64,000 nt of DNA from Strix aluco (GCF_031877795.1 NC_133939.1:3515698-3579697); one strand, 5' to 3'; shown: positions 1 to 14,600, numbered from the stretch's first letter. Program-made: numbers and translations. Notes: generated from the sequence alone by a model not told the origin.

Positions 1-3000
1 GCTTTAGATGTTAAAAAACACCCTCCTCCCTCCCTCCAAAATTAATTGCTGCTGGTGGACTAGGTTTAATATGGTTTTCTTATGTATAAGAATGACATGG
101 TTGGCACACACACTGACAGTATTTCAGTCAGCCCAAGGGACCTAATGGCTGTGGCTGCAGCATCCCGCTGGGTGGGATGGAGCTGCAGGGAGTCATATCT
201 GCTCCCCTGTGATACGACATGGGAGCACACAAAGGTGATGCTCTTGGCTAAAAGGGAACACTGATCCATGTTGGGGCTCTTGCAGATAGGCGAGAGGAGC
301 TGGGGTGTGGTTGTGTTTACACTGGTTTCCCTCCAGTTACCTTGGGTCACCTCCCAGGTGACCTCTCCACCTCTCCAGACTTCTTGCTTTGTTGGGCATC
401 CATGCTGCAAAGGGAGATTCGGAGAGAGAGAGGGTTTGCCAAGAGGGCTTAAGATTGGGATTTGAGCCTGAGATACAGAGATAGCTGGTGGGAGTCGAGT
501 GGACTTTTTCTGGTGGTGGTGATTGGGAGGTTGAAAAACACTGTGCTTTTGGCAAACCACAGAGAAGTACAGCACCAGAACATACTGATGAGAACTGATA
601 CCACAAAACACTAAGTTGTGCCTTCTGAGAGTGGTGGAGAGAGCCATTTTGCATCATGAAAACACTGCAACAGAGCGTCATCCCTGCAATAACCTTCAGT
701 GTTAGCTCTATTCATGCCTTAGATATGACAACTAGAACATGCCCGCGCTGGTCTCCCTGCAGCCTCTCTGTAATCTGGTGCTCGTTCAGTTGAAGTGTGA
801 CATCAACTTCCAGAGCTAATTGTTGAGAAATCATTAATGACTTCTTAATATGTAGAAGCCAAAAAATTCATTGCTCTGTGGCCCCAAAGCAGTATTTAAA
901 GTTGTTCTGATTGGTCAGGCAAATGGAGTTTACCATTGCATATCAAATTTATAAACTTTAATTCATGTAATATGTCAATTATTTCTATCTACCTCTCACA
1001 ATCAGAAAACTTTTTCATGGATTGCTTCCAGTATAGAAAGAAATGAATGTAGGAGGATTCAGTACACCATATTGCCTTGAAATGTGTGGGCAGCAGCATG
1101 TCATCACCTCTGAAGTACTTATGCACGTCAAACACACTGATCTTTTAGGCAAGCACTCTTTAATTGAAGACTGTAGGATCTTAGTGTGTCACAAGATGCA
1201 TACAAGGTATTCTTTTAACCTCAGTTTCTGCTTTTCTTGGCTTTTATGTACTTAAATACAGAACCTCAAGGTTGTATCAGCACAAGAGGGAGGGCTTGTA
1301 GTAAGTTGTAAAAATAACAAAAAACCATTGAAACACTGGAGGAGGCTGAAGCAACAAATACAAGAGTAGAGAATATGATTCATGTAGTAAGATGAAGGGA
1401 TAGCTCCTGTGTCACCTAGAAGGAAGATAACAAAAGTGGCCCACATGATATTTGTATACAAATGCATGAGTGGAAACAGCAAAAAGTGATCAAGAAATTA
1501 TTTAAGGTGGGAAAAGAAGGCCTATCGATCCAAACCTGGAAAAGAAAGGAAACCTAGACTGGCTGTCAGCAAGAGTATTGATTTATGGACAAATACATTG
1601 TGAAAAGGCACTGTGTGCTCATAGGAGCTCGTCCTGGGGCACCACTCCCACCTGCTTCACCAAGAATACCTGTGCCATTTTGTTCACAGTACGAGTTTCT
1701 GTTGCCACTCAAAGCCACCATGTCGGAGCTAACTATATACATTACTTTGGGCAGTTCTCAGATTCTTCCTTGCAAAACTCTCATCCAGGACAATATCCAC
1801 TGTTCAGGAATGTATTTAGTTGCACAGTTTGTATTAGTGTCAGTGAGACAAGCTCCTGCACCTGCAGTCTATTGCTTGTTCTTCCTTGCTCAGAGAAGTC
1901 TCTGCCTGGGGTCCCAGACTGAGCTCACTGGGTCATCGTCCTCCAGCGACTTGGTTTAAACAACCTGTTCCCAAACACCAATAAATCTAGAGAAGAAGTA
2001 TTAGCACAAGCCCTGCCATCTAGGTTCACAAAGGTGTCTAGTTGTGAATACAGGGTACTGCAGCCCCTGTAACAGGGGGCAATGTCATTCACTTGTCCTC
2101 TAGACACACTTGAAAGTCCCAGCTTTTGTCTGCTGATCTGGTCTTTCTGCTTTCTTTGACAACAACCTTGTCTGGGGACACTTCAGTGCAGGTCAGTTTT
2201 AAGACCAAAAAGTCAATAATTGAAAAAAGGAAGTCTGTAGAGGTAAGTTGAATTTGGGTGGGAATAGGGGTTTCCCTACTTTTTCAAACACTACCTCCTT
2301 CAGGATGTTTCCTTATCACAAGCCACGGAAACAACCATCAATTAATGAGTTCTTCTGAACTCTTCAATAGGCAAAAGCTCCTCTGCTCATGTTTTCTCCT
2401 CAGGCAAGAGTGCAGTAGTTGGGAGATTATGTGAAGTTCACCCTTCCTGAGAAGCTCACCTTGCTTGGGCATGTACAAGGAGGTCTCATGGTTGAACTAA
2501 TGAGCTTGTGGAGGGAAAATGCTTGTTGTTGCTCTTTGAAGACCATGATAGGGTGAAGCCATGGCTGCTGCTCTAACCTGCTGGGAAAAACAGAAAGGTG
2601 CAGAGCAGCTCTGCTGCCTGTACCCTCCTGGGCTACAAACCCTTTGTTATCCTGCTCCTCTGAGTCATCCCCTCCACCCAGCCCTCCCTGACTAATTGCA
2701 AAATGTACTCTATATAAAGTTTCCTTCTGTGCCCAGCATTTCTGGGGCAAAGCTTACTATGGCATCCCCTGTTAGAGGCCACCCACTGGTGGAAGGAGTG
2801 ACTCCTTGGCATGGCCTGGCTTTTTTCATGGTAGCTGCCTTTCTTGCCTGATGACTAACACTCCTGGCAATAAAAGTCATGGGCAAGTAATACCATGAGA
2901 GGTATCTAACCTCCTACAGGTAATGAAAAGCATAAATAAATTTTTGGGACATATGGCTAAAAAAAAAATCACAGAAAAATACATTTTGGCTAGCCTAAAA

Positions 3001-6000
3001 CATTTCTCCTCAAGCTCTTTTTTGCATCCTTTCCTTTCCTCTTTTAAATCTCTTTATGTTCTTATAAGTGAAGTTAGAACAGAAATGTCATTTTGAAATG
3101 AAAAGTAGAAAAAGTTTTCACTTTGCTGAATTTGCATATGAAGATCTTGGCTTCTCTCTCCCCAGATTAGTTTTTAAAACCAGACCTGGAAGAAACCTGT
3201 CCTGAGCTTATCTGCTGCCACACTCACTCCAGATCCGTGTTTTCCAGTGTGTTCACTCTTTGCAAAAATCCCAGACAAACCGAGTCCACCCAGCTCCCCA
3301 AACCCAACCCCCTTTCGAGGTAACACGCAGTGCCTATCCCTGAAAATGGTTAACCCACCTTTTCACTCGGGCGTACCCATTTCAGAGAAGCAGCCGAGGC
3401 CTGTACCGCTTTCCAAGCTCATTTTTATTGACCTCTGGCAGGTACTGCGAGTGCTGTGCCTGGCGGTTTATCTCCTTCACCATGTAGGAGTTCAGTGAGG
3501 CCAGGAAGGAGGGATGCAAACAAAAGCGTTATTAGCATGTTATTTGGCTCTTAATGGGTAGAAAAGATTCAAGATTCTTTTGGCACAGTGGTACTTTTTT
3601 TCCTCCAAAAAAAAGAGAGGAAAAAGGACTTTAATTGAAGCCTGCAATGTTGTATAAATGGAAGATCTAAGTTTTAATTGAAAAATAATTATAACCACTT
3701 AATCATTTTAAATGAGGGCTGTAATTGCAGTCAGTTCATAATAGCCAAATACAGACACTTAGATTCCCTCAATAAAGCAGGGATGGTACAGCTTGATTTG
3801 CTAATAGCTCTTCCACTTCTTTCCTCTTTTGTCTCAAAGATTAATTCAGGCAAGGGCTATTAGTGCCGTTAATTGGTTCTGCAATTTAGACCTTGTGCTT
3901 GTGAATGAGTGACTGATGCAGACCTATCAGCCAATAATGTGAACACTTTGTCAATGTGTTTCTCATTGTCCGGCTGCACATAACTCCCCCGGCAGCTCCT
4001 CTGCCACCCAACCCCGGCTCCCCGGAGGGATCAAGAAGAGTGGGTCTCCTCCGGGGTGAGGGATTCACTTAGCTTTAGATAGGTCACCTAGATGCCTTTG
4101 AAATTACGTCCGGCTTATGAATAAAATAATTAGGCAGTCAAGGCGTCCTCTTTGGCAGGGACAAATCCCGTATTCAGGAGCAATCTTCTCCACTGTGCTG
4201 GAAGAAAGAGGTTCAATGGGATTTTGAAGTTGGTGAGGAGACATGTTAGATGGAGAATGGACATTGCTGGTGGGAATGGGCTGCTGGCTCTGGGCAGGGT
4301 CCCACAAGGGGCCCCCTTTGGAGGTGTAGTAGCGATGACTAAAGCCAGTCTAAATCACCAAAGTCACAGAAGACAACACAAGCTCTACTCTCAAACAGGT
4401 ATTATATTTCACTTAAGCAGTCACAGCATTGGTGATGGGCAGTGGGAACAGCTGGTGGGCACAGCTGGCAGGACTTGGGCTAACAGGAGCAGCTGGTGGA
4501 ATCTTCCCTGACAAGGCCCTTAGAAAAACACCCAGGGAAGGCTTTGCCCTTACCATACCCATTTTGTGGGAGAAAACTGACTGAGATGAGGCTATGCCAT
4601 TTAGTCCTTACCAGAAATAACTATCATTTTAGGCCCAGCACAAGTGAAACTGCAGGTCTAAATTCATCGCTCCATCCTCCTGTTCTGTTTATTTTTAAAT
4701 TGGTCTTCTCCCAGAACTTTCTATTTCTAAGTTTTGTATAATTTATTGTTTCTGTCCTCATATTAATTTATTGATATACTAATGAAAAATTACAGTATTT
4801 ATGTACTCCTTTACTTATTCATTTTTACAGTTTATTTATCATTTTTCCATAGCTAATCTGAGGCCATTTCACAGAAAAAGCCAAACCCACCACCACCACC
4901 ACGTACTGAAAATCCCACTGTTGAGTGTTGACAGGTTATTTTCCTCCAGGGTTGTTTTATCAGCACAAGAAGATTTTTCCGGTTCCACTTCAATCTGGAA
5001 GAAAACAGAAGGAAGAAGCAGAGCTAGGCCGTGCCCTGGGCAGCATGGGCAAGCATCACCCAGCAAGCATTAGGCTGTCTCTCCCAAGGTGTCTCTTGAG
5101 GTATTGTCCTGAAAAGAGGGAAGCTGGCTCTCTCCACACATCTCTTCATCGACACTTCATACAGCATAAAGGCCATTAACCCCTGTAGACAGACAAGCTC
5201 CAGCTCATCTGCCCATTGTAACATCTCCTTCAACTTCAGCATCTCTTATCCTTCCTCCTAAGCTGTTAGTTTGGAAAATTCACGTGGGTTCGACACCCAG
5301 GGAAAGACTATGAAAATGGGGTGTCCCTGGCTGAGTGTCACCTTCCAGTGATACCACTTCTCCTGTCTGCAGGACCACCCAGTCTATTTGAGGTAAGGGT
5401 GGGGAAAAGCATCAAACTGCTGCTGCGGTTTGGTGGTGAGCACCAAGCACGTGAATATTCACAAGCACATCTTTAGGCTTTAATCTTATTTGTAGCATCA
5501 AATAAATGTTTCCAACTATGCTTCTGTAGAGGTCAGCTCTGGTGCAGTTCTTTTTATCCTGAGATGAGATGCTGTGAGATCTTTGACCCTATGGAGATAT
5601 TTTAATCTCCTAATGTTTTCTTCATAATGGAGGTGGCAGCTATTCAGAAGGGGTTTAGACTGGCATTCTTCCATTTTTTTTAGAAATAAAAAAATTATTT
5701 GCTTTACAGAAGAAATTTAGCGGACCTAGGGAAGAGGTTGGGATGAGCTTAATTCTTCTTTTTAAGATAGTAATTTAAGCAACAAAAAAATGCAGAAAAG
5801 CCACCTTTCACCCTCCTTTTTTTCCCTTTTTTTTTTTTTTTTTTTTGGTTGTTTAGATCTGCTCCCTTGCAATGAACAAGTCTTGCTGATTAAAAGCACC
5901 TGTATTTCATACCAAACCTTATTCTGACACTGTTCTCTGGAGAGTGGACTAGTCCTTGCTGTGGGGAAAACCACAGTCTAGGAATAAACTTTTACAGAAA

Positions 6001-8100
6001 ACCTAAGTAGGGCAGGATGCATTTTATTTCAGTGCTGGGAAATCGAGGAGAAATTCTTCGGATGAGAGGCGCTGTGAAAGGTGGGCAGAGGAGGGAAAAC
6101 AGCAAAGGCAAGAGCCCAGGATAGTGGTTGATCCTCCCAGATGACCTAGATGAGAGTCTCACAGATTGCACTTCAACATGAGAAACAGTTGTTAAAGGTG
6201 CTGGTGAGTTTTGAACGAGGAAAAAAAGTGGTACTCTCATGGCAAGTTGGTAAGTTTAGGTGGTTGAAGGGGTTTAGTCCTTGATTATTTTCAGTGTGAA
6301 ATGTTGTCAGTAGATAAAACCATCCTTTTGGTTACAGTTATGAAATTTCTGTTTGTGAATGATACTACTCACACACCTGGACCCTACTCTTCTGGCTGTA
6401 GTAAATTCGCACAGTCACTGAAATAAACAGAGTGATGGTTTGGCCAATATCTGTCCCGTTGCATGTATATAGTTCTTCCCACTCAGGGATCGAGGTGCAC
6501 CAGAGATGCATTTTTCAGGCCCCCCATGTTGATCAAATATAAGGCAAATTTATCCTTTTAGTTAATTTATTGATAACAATCCCTGGCTGTCATGAGTCTT
6601 TCCCATCACCAGGTGATCCCGGTTGTGACAAATACAGGGAGTGTATTTGTGCTCTAGTCTCAGGCTCTATATTTAGTTATGTGATACCAGGAAAGCTTTC
6701 TGTGATTAAGTTATGTTGACCGATACCGAAAGTAATTACAGCCACGACATGCAGCCGGTGAGGTGTGTTACCAGAACTGGATATCACTATGTCCAAAAAA
6801 GGGTCTGGGATAGAGAATGAATTATGAAAGTGTACATGAATCACCAGTACTGTTCTTTTGGGGAAAACAAGGAAAATGGGCTAACCATTTAATGTTTAAA
6901 CCAGAGGACTGTTGAATTACCTTTTCCCTGTTAGGTGTTTACTTTTAGACACTATTTTTCATGAATGATGTGTAACACACGTCGGTATTAGGCATAAAAT
7001 TTTCAGAATTGATTTTTGGATGTGGGAATGGACTGGATGACTTTCCAAGCTCCCTTCCAGCTTGCTTCGTTCTCTCAAAAAGAGGCAGAAATGAAATAAT
7101 CTCTAGGAGCCAACCACTGTGTTCACACAAGAGGTTAGATCTTCTTCAGAAGCAGCTTCACAGGGAAACCCATTTACACACAAGACCAAGTATCTGGGAG
7201 AGACTTAATGGTCCTTGAACAAAGGTGAATGTAGCCAGATGATAGTGGTCCACTTCTTCACGCTCCCCGATGACCTTCCACTTCTACCACCTAAATGTCA
7301 CCCCACCGAGCTCCATTTCTTCTGACAGTCCTTCCTGGACCCTCCACATGCCATGTGTGAGTTTGGCACTGCCAAAACAGGTCTCATCATCTCCTCCCTC
7401 CCACGGAGAGCAGCTCTCCAGCGACATTCCCCTCTCCAACTGCAAACAGGTTGCCACCAGTGGAAAACTGGACTAGGAAGGAAGTGGTGAGGGATGTAGC
7501 AGAAAGGGCAAAAAAAGACATTACCCAGCAAAGTGATTTTCTGCAATAAGGTCAGGTCTCTTAGTGCTCTTGTCTTGGTAATACGTAGCAGCATGTCTGC
7601 CTTGCCCTCATTTGTTGTCCATCCAAACAAGTCCACAGTAAAATATGGATGAGGAGGATAAAGCAATAACAAATGAGGATCTACTTTTGTTTCTATTTAT
7701 TTTTTTCCTCGCTCTGCCTGCCAGACTTGGTCCTCCCACAGCAAACTGCAGGTTCACACCACTCACTTCTCAGAACTGCTGCCTTTCCTGTGGGCTCCCA
7801 GCCTGATCTCACCCAGCAAAAAGGTCCATCTGAACATCGGTGCACTGTCCTTTGCTATACGCTATCCTCTTTTATACACTATCCTTTGCTTAAATGTGTT
7901 GGTTGAGCAAACATCCCCAGATATAGACATGCTAATAAATGCCTCTTCACTTGGCTCAAAAGGATCATCCCTGCCAGGAAATTATTTGGCTCTCCATAAT
8001 TTTTATGTTTCATCCAATTTAAACATCTCTGTGCTTGGTCTCCTGGAGTGCAGAGTTTTTTCTGCAGAAGCTCTCCTCTGGCTGTTTCAGAGGTACCCGC
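1..8100. other. Non-coding region upstream of CLDN18
   Basis: No exon could be supported. Open frames here are short, lack family resemblance and have no paired splice sites. A 21-base T run lies at about 5826-5846, and a TAAT-rich block at 3640-4140 is listed separately. Confidence 0.7.
3640..4140. promoter_or_regulatory. Candidate conserved non-coding block rich in homeodomain cores
   Basis: Over about 500 bp there are repeated TAATTG, TAATTA-like and TAATCA cores (for example near 3674, 3701, 3722, 3871 and 4130), with CCAATAAT at 3931. This resembles a developmental enhancer. The proposal is compositional only. Confidence 0.25.
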
Positions 8101-8150
8101 TGGTCACCATCTGCCCTGTGCCGGCTGCACCTCTGCCTGGAGGGAATAAG

Positions 8151-8298
8151 GTAAACAGAGAACGAGGCGTTCACGCCGTGCGTAACAAACGGCTCTTGGT
8201 ACTGAGCAAGGAAAATTATCTCACCGAGACAAATAAAGGGAAAGGGTAGGTTTGTATGGTGAAGACCAGACCTCTCCTGACTCCCGTCCGTGACGTAG
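8151..8298 (+). promoter_or_regulatory. Candidate proximal promoter motifs of stomach-type CLDN18: forkhead and CRE
   Basis: GTAAACA (8151-8157) matches the forkhead core. TGACGTAG (8291-8298), 106 bp before the ATG, matches a cAMP-response element half-site with flank. I recall a report that human CLDN18.2 transcription depends on CREB binding to an unmethylated site in its promoter, which makes the second motif credible. Function here is inferred. Confidence 0.4.
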
Positions 8299-8403
8299 GC
8301 TGTGCCTCCAGCTAAAAGTCCCTTCCGTCCTGGCTGCCTGCCGCAGACCTAGCTTGTGGAGGCTTGTGCGTGCCGAGGACCTGCCTACCGAGGGCTTGGG
8401 GCC

Positions 8404-8623
8404 ATGTCTGTGACGATATGCCAGTCCATGGGCTTTGTGGTGTCTGCTCTAGGAATAGGAGGCATCATCGCATCAACGTGCATGGACCAGTGGAGCACCC
8501 AAGACCTGTACAATAACCCGGTGACGGCGGTGTTCAACTACCAGGGTCTCTGGCGCACATGTGTCCGGGAGAGCTCCGGCTTCACCGAATGCCGCGGCTA
8601 CTTCACCATCCTGGGGCTGCCAG
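8404..8623 (+). CDS. CLDN18: CLDN18 coding exon 1, stomach-type
   Basis: Encodes residues 1-73 plus the first base of codon 74: a short cytoplasmic start, TM1 and nearly all of extracellular loop 1. It ends CTGCCAG before donor GTAGGG at 8624. Isoform-defining residues are Q29, N37, N45, E56 and G65, as in mammalian 18.2. The 5' untranslated start is not visible; no TATA box at a convincing distance was seen. Confidence 0.96.
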
Positions 8624-11600
8624 GTAGGGCTTGCTGGGTGCGAGGGCAGAGCCATGGGCATGTGCCAGGACCTGCGCTTGAAAGGTGGTGATGGGTAATT
8701 TTTAGTGCAGAGCGGGGAACCCAAATTTTAGCCAAAAGGGGTCTGAGCTACTCACTCTGTTTGGATGATAGGTCCCTTGGAGGTATCTCAACCTGAACCG
8801 CCCCCCCCCCATGGCCAAGCTGAGGTTCACCAAAGCTCATTACAGCTGATTATGCATCAGATTCCTGAGGTGTTGTCAAGGCAATACACCTGGAGCAGTG
8901 ACTGCTCCATGGGGTGATTCGTCCCCCATGCCACGGGTGGCTTGCGTATATGCTCCTACCCCAGCTGTATGGCTGTGCGTGGCTTCCCACCAGAAACCAC
9001 TAATATCCTTGGCATCAGAGAAGATCCTTTTCTAAGAGGATATGTCACAGTTCAGCTCACTCTATTTCTGTACAGGCTAACATCACCAAGCTGGATTTCT
9101 CCCTAATTCTTCTTTGGTTCCAGTTTTTTCTTCCATGGGTATCATTCCTGTCCTGGTTGTGCCCAGAGTATCTAGGGGTGCAAACAATTAGGTTACAACA
9201 GGATTATCTGTGTTTTCTTCTTGCCTTAATACAGTAAGAATAAAAGGCACTCAGACTACTATATTCATCTAGCCTTTGTGCTTTGACACAGCAAGAATGG
9301 ATGAAAGAAGCCAATTATATCAGCAAATCATTGCAGAACTTCTGCAAAATGGCATTTTCAAAACACACAGAAATAAGCACTGTGCACAAAAATGGCTTCT
9401 TTCGCCGATAGTCTATCTTTGTGAAAATCAAACCAGTATAACCCAATGCAGTTGTGGCCTCAGACACCAGTAGGAGATGTGTTTCATCCCTCGAGCTGTA
9501 TTTCCGTGTCACTCATCTCTGGATCCAGGTTCCCAGCTGGTGCCGGGCATTAGCTGTGCTGCTGTATCCCCATGCAGGGGCCAGGGAGGCCTGTGAGCAT
9601 CTTCTTCCTGCTGGAGCCATGGCTTTGAATGCCTCTGTTGTTCACACAGGCTCTGGGGTGCAGACATGCATTTTTTCTAGATGGACATGGGCCTGATCCT
9701 GCCTGGGCATCCAGTTGTGCCGCCCCTAGCAAAAGCTGTGTGCTGTGGTAGGTACGAGTGAATGAAGGGTGACATCCAAAGAAGGATGTTTGTGCAAGGC
9801 TATCGCAGTCAGCAAAGCTGAGCAGTTTCACTAAGGGAAAATGCGTGCAGCAAGGGGCAGGACAGGTTGGTAAAACTTGACTCCAGCAGGCTAATTGCTT
9901 GTAGGTAAAGAGATTAAAGTTGCCATATAAGGAACAAATAGAGGTGTAAAAAGCAAATCCTCCCCACGCACACATAACACACCGCAGAACTTCCTCAGTT
10001 CTTCAGCTCTAAAAGCTTAAAATTACAGAAAATGTAACTCTACAGCAGAAGCAATTAAACTTTTCAAGTGTTCAGCTCTGGGAACTACTTTAATCTTTGA
10101 AGAAACCAGAGTACTTGAGATCTGGGGGGTTTTGTTCTTTCAAAATGCCTCCATCATAAAAACAGTGATTTTTTTTTTTTTTTTTTAAATACCCAAGCCT
10201 CCAGCCTGGTGTCTATATTTTTCTAAAATAGAAATACACAGCAATGTTGGGGGGATGGATTTCCTTCATTTAGTAGATGGGCTGTGGGAGACTGGTCCGT
10301 TCCTACAGGACCCAGCTACATCCAGCAAGCTCTGTGTCTCCCTCCCAGTTGCGGACAGAAACAAACACGTTATCCTAAATGTCAGGGTTTCTAATGAACT
10401 GGTGAATTCCACTAGACTGGAATTACCATGTGTGTTCGCTGGGCTTACTGCAGTCACCCACAAAAAGGGATTTAAAAAAAAAAAAATCCAAAGAATAAAA
10501 AATAATCTTTAAAAATAAAGGTGGAACTCTGAACCCCCCAAAGTTGCTGTCCTCATCCTCAGTGGTGTTGGAGAGTCTGTACCTTCCCCGCTGGTGTGTA
10601 GGTATACGAATATTTATGTGTTTTTGTTCCAACAAGATCCTTTTTGTGACCGGAGCTATCAGCACTGCCCTACAAAGTGCGGTGGGGTTTTTTTCCTTTC
10701 TTTTTAATGAACAGGGCTTGCTCTTCTGAAGTCACTCCCTTGCTCTACCCCCCTGTCTCCGTTTTTCCCTCCTGTTATATATTGTCTGACACGTCCAGTC
10801 TCCGGAGAAGCTGGTGCAAAAACAAGTGCCCCGCTGCTGGGCTTTATAGATTGGCTCCGTCTCCTGAATTCATCTGCTCCTATGGGCATTTCTTCCCACC
10901 CACCACCAGCAAAGGTCAACTCTATCCCAGCCAGAGTGGGGAGAAAACGATGCTAAAAGTCAAATTATTAATTTGCTAAGATCTTATTTAAACGGATCAT
11001 CCCAGTGTTTATTTTAACTGCTGCACCTTGATCTCCATTAAACCCCCCTTGCTAACCACACCATAGTTAATGGTTTGTCAGCATTTCCATTATAACCCCC
11101 TATTTATTATTCTGACAATGGCAATTTATATTGGGAACAATAGTGCCGGAGTGAATAAAAATAATAGGACTCTAGCAAAGCAGCGAGGTGACCTGAGTAC
11201 ATCAATGAAGTTTTGGGTTCTGAGGACTTTTTTTTCTCAATCCCTTGCTCCCATAGCAAAGATTAAACTTGTCTTGCCCATCATCTATCTTCAATTTAGT
11301 TGGGATTTTTAATTTCAAATAGATTGAGGAAAAATCAAGATAATAGATGAAAATGAGAAATAACACAGGTAGTTTATGGCTCTCACCCTCGCTGCTCAGC
11401 TATAAATAGTCTCTGGTGAAATATGTCACTTGAGAACTAAGCCTGTTTGTTCTTATTTTGCTTTCTCTTATTATTTTTTGCCACTTGCTTTGGTGTGTCG
11501 GCAGACCTTACTGTGATTGTCTGGAGGACACGATCTGAATTTGAACACACTGGCAAGGCTGGTAGTTTCACCTAGTGCAGAAGTCACAAGGCACTTTCTG

Positions 11601-14600
11601 CTAAAAGGAACATTTCTCAGTTGCTTACGAGTTTGTTAAAACACAGTAACATGGGCAGTAATTTTCCTGTTGTATGGCTTGGTCCCTTTTTCCCAGACCT
11701 CTTCAGGTAGACCGGTTCAGCCATATTTGAAAGGACATTTTGTTCTCAAGTCAAAACCCCTTTTGACCCTTTCAGAAAGGCTGAGGCACCTCTCTGCCGT
11801 GAAACAAAAGGCTGGTGACTTGAAAAGTAAGAATATTTTTGCTTTTCCAACAGCAAACTTTGAAAGTCTGAGAACATCCTGTTAAACTTCTCCAACTAAC
11901 AAAAGGGTATGTGATGCTAGAGGGGTCAGAGTAAAAATAGCCCATGGGAACGTAACCATGACTGTCCAGACTTTGGCATAAAACAACTACTTTCAGTTTT
12001 ACTGGTGCAGAGTAGCAGAGATGTGTAGCTGTTCCCTGAGGAGAATTCACGTCTGGTAAGTCTTAATGTTGGTGTCTCTGGATTTTTTCTTCTATATTGA
12101 TGTCCTGACAAGGTTTTCTTTTATTTCAAAGAACCAACACATAATTTGTAACGTAACCTTAGTAAAACCCTTTCTCTAGGGATTTTGGAGACAGGGCAGC
12201 TCACTGGCCAAGGAAACGGCATCTCTGCTCCCTGGAACCATTTCACACCCAAAGTTTTAAGGATTGGGACTGCTAATTGCTGTGTCATGATCCTCCACTG
12301 GTCATGGCCACCACAAAGTCTCTTCCAAGCTCTGCTTGTTACTTAAAATCCTTTAACCTAGTCAGTTCAGGTCAAAATTTTGAAATGTCTGCAGGAAACT
12401 GCTGTAACCTGCTTAAAGTCTTTTGGGACCAAGTTTCATGCACAGAAGGGCTGTGCACAGGTGGCCCAAGTGGGCTGGAGACTTGATATAACCCAGCAAG
12501 GGTGTGTGTGAGGCTGCCATGGATTTGCGCTCACAGCAGGAGCTGAAGGAGGTGTGGGGATGGAGAAAGAGCTAATGTGAGACTCTTAGAGAGGTCTCGG
12601 GCACCCTGATCCCCAGTGACTCTCAGGGTGAGGAGAGGTGGCAGAGGGCCCTGTAGGGGATATCAGGAAGCTAGATGTATGCATCACATCCTCGCTACTG
12701 TCTCCTGCCTTTACACCACAAAAGGATGAGACACATGAAAAATAATCCTAAAGGATCTGGGCTGAGGGACAGAAGAGGAACAAGGCAAGAGGCTGTGGAG
12801 ATGTGGGCCTGGGCTACAGCTCACAGGCATGTAGGGAAGGACGCAGCTTCATGCACCCCAGCTCTGCTGAGGGACCTCGAAGGCCCCTCTGGACCACTTG
12901 AAGACCAATGGTGTAGAGTGGGTCTGAGATGGGACGGGGGCCTTCCATGACGCCCTTTCCCTGTTGAGTTTCAGAAAGGTCAGTCAGCCCTTCTCATGCT
13001 ATGGACTGGTGGACCATACACTCCTGGAGGCTGTGGCCATTATAGCAATGGAGGGACAGAAAGAAAAGGGTGGCTTTGCTTTGTTTCAGTCTGAACAAGC
13101 TGGAATTGACTGGCGGGGTGTGAGCTATATTTGCAAATTTTAAAGTAAACATGAGCTGTAGGTGATTTTTATGGGAGAGGCGGTGATAACATTCAGGTGT
13201 TGCAATGGGCCCAGTGAACGGTTTTGAGATAATATAGAGTCAATGCCTGGGTAGATAAAGCAAGTATGAGCTGAAATAAAGGTTGCAAAGGGGAGCAGTC
13301 ACAAAGTACCCTTCCTTTTCCTAGTTTGGGTAAGCTGCTGGAGATGTCCTAATACTCAAAGTGGAAGCCCTGTTCTCTGCTCCTTGGTGATGAAGCTTGG
13401 CCTTTGCAAGAGCTCTCTCCCCACCATGTCCCTTCCTTAGATACTACTCAGCATTACCATGTGGTGTGGCAAGCCCTCTGGCCCAAGTGTTCAACCACCT
13501 TGCTGGAGACTGAGCAAGAGACACATGCTTGGAGAGAGATCCCCATCCTTCAACCACTCCTGGCTGTAGACATCTCCCAGGGGTGGCTGGAGATGAACAT
13601 CAGGTGTGGTAAAGATGCTTAGACATGCTCTACAGCTATCCTATCACCCAACTACTTTTCAGGTTGTGCTCTGAGCTAACAGCTCAGATAAAACTCCCCG
13701 TGATCTGCTGTTATTGGACTGGGTGCTGCGAAAATAGGGTGATGAGGTTTTTTTCAAAGAGAAATGTATTTTTCCCTATCATGAGTGGCTCAGAAACAAC
13801 CATTGAAAATAAGCTTAGAATAAGAACATTTCAGAAAGGCAGAGAAAATGGGTTAGGGGAAACGTTGGGATGGAAACAAGTTTGTGTTTTTTCTCCAAGA
13901 ACTTTGCGTCAACCAACCACTGAGGAAGGTATTTGTGGGAGCTTTGAGTTCTCAGTGTTTACAAGTGCGATGCCAATCAGAGCATGAGAAATAACAAGCA
14001 GCTAATGCTAGAATGGCTGGATAGCACCTTAGGCAATATTTTTAGGGATGAGCAAACAGAAACCCCCCAAAACACAATAATCCTTCAAAGATGACAACAT
14101 CTGGAGTGCTGAGCATGGTTGGGTGTTCGCTTACCTCTTAGCTAAGGACTGCAGCATGACCCTCATTGCTGAAGCTGCTTTCTCAGCTCCATTTTTTGGA
14201 GACCACACATGAGGTTTCAGGGGAGAATATGCAACCTTGTGCTGGTTTATCCTCTTCAGAGACATAACTTAATCTGGCCCTCAAAATCAAAGACAGACTG
14301 ATTCACACGAACTTTCTTGCATACCTGGGGTCTGTTTTGATTCCTCCACCATTGTTCTGGGGTTATGATGCCCCTGAGTAAGAGGGATGATGAGAAGCAG
14401 CATCCCCCATCAGCAGGAGGAAACTGTATCCCCAAGGAAAGGTTAGTGAGGCAGCAGTGCCTGGGTGGCAGGCTCCAGCTCAGGGCACAATTAGGGGCAA
14501 TCCAGAGGATGGCCATTTTTCCAATAGGTGTGTTGGGGGGAGCAATGGGGCTTGGGGGTGTGAAATGGTGGAGGGGAGAGGAGAAGAGAAGATCTCTGTT

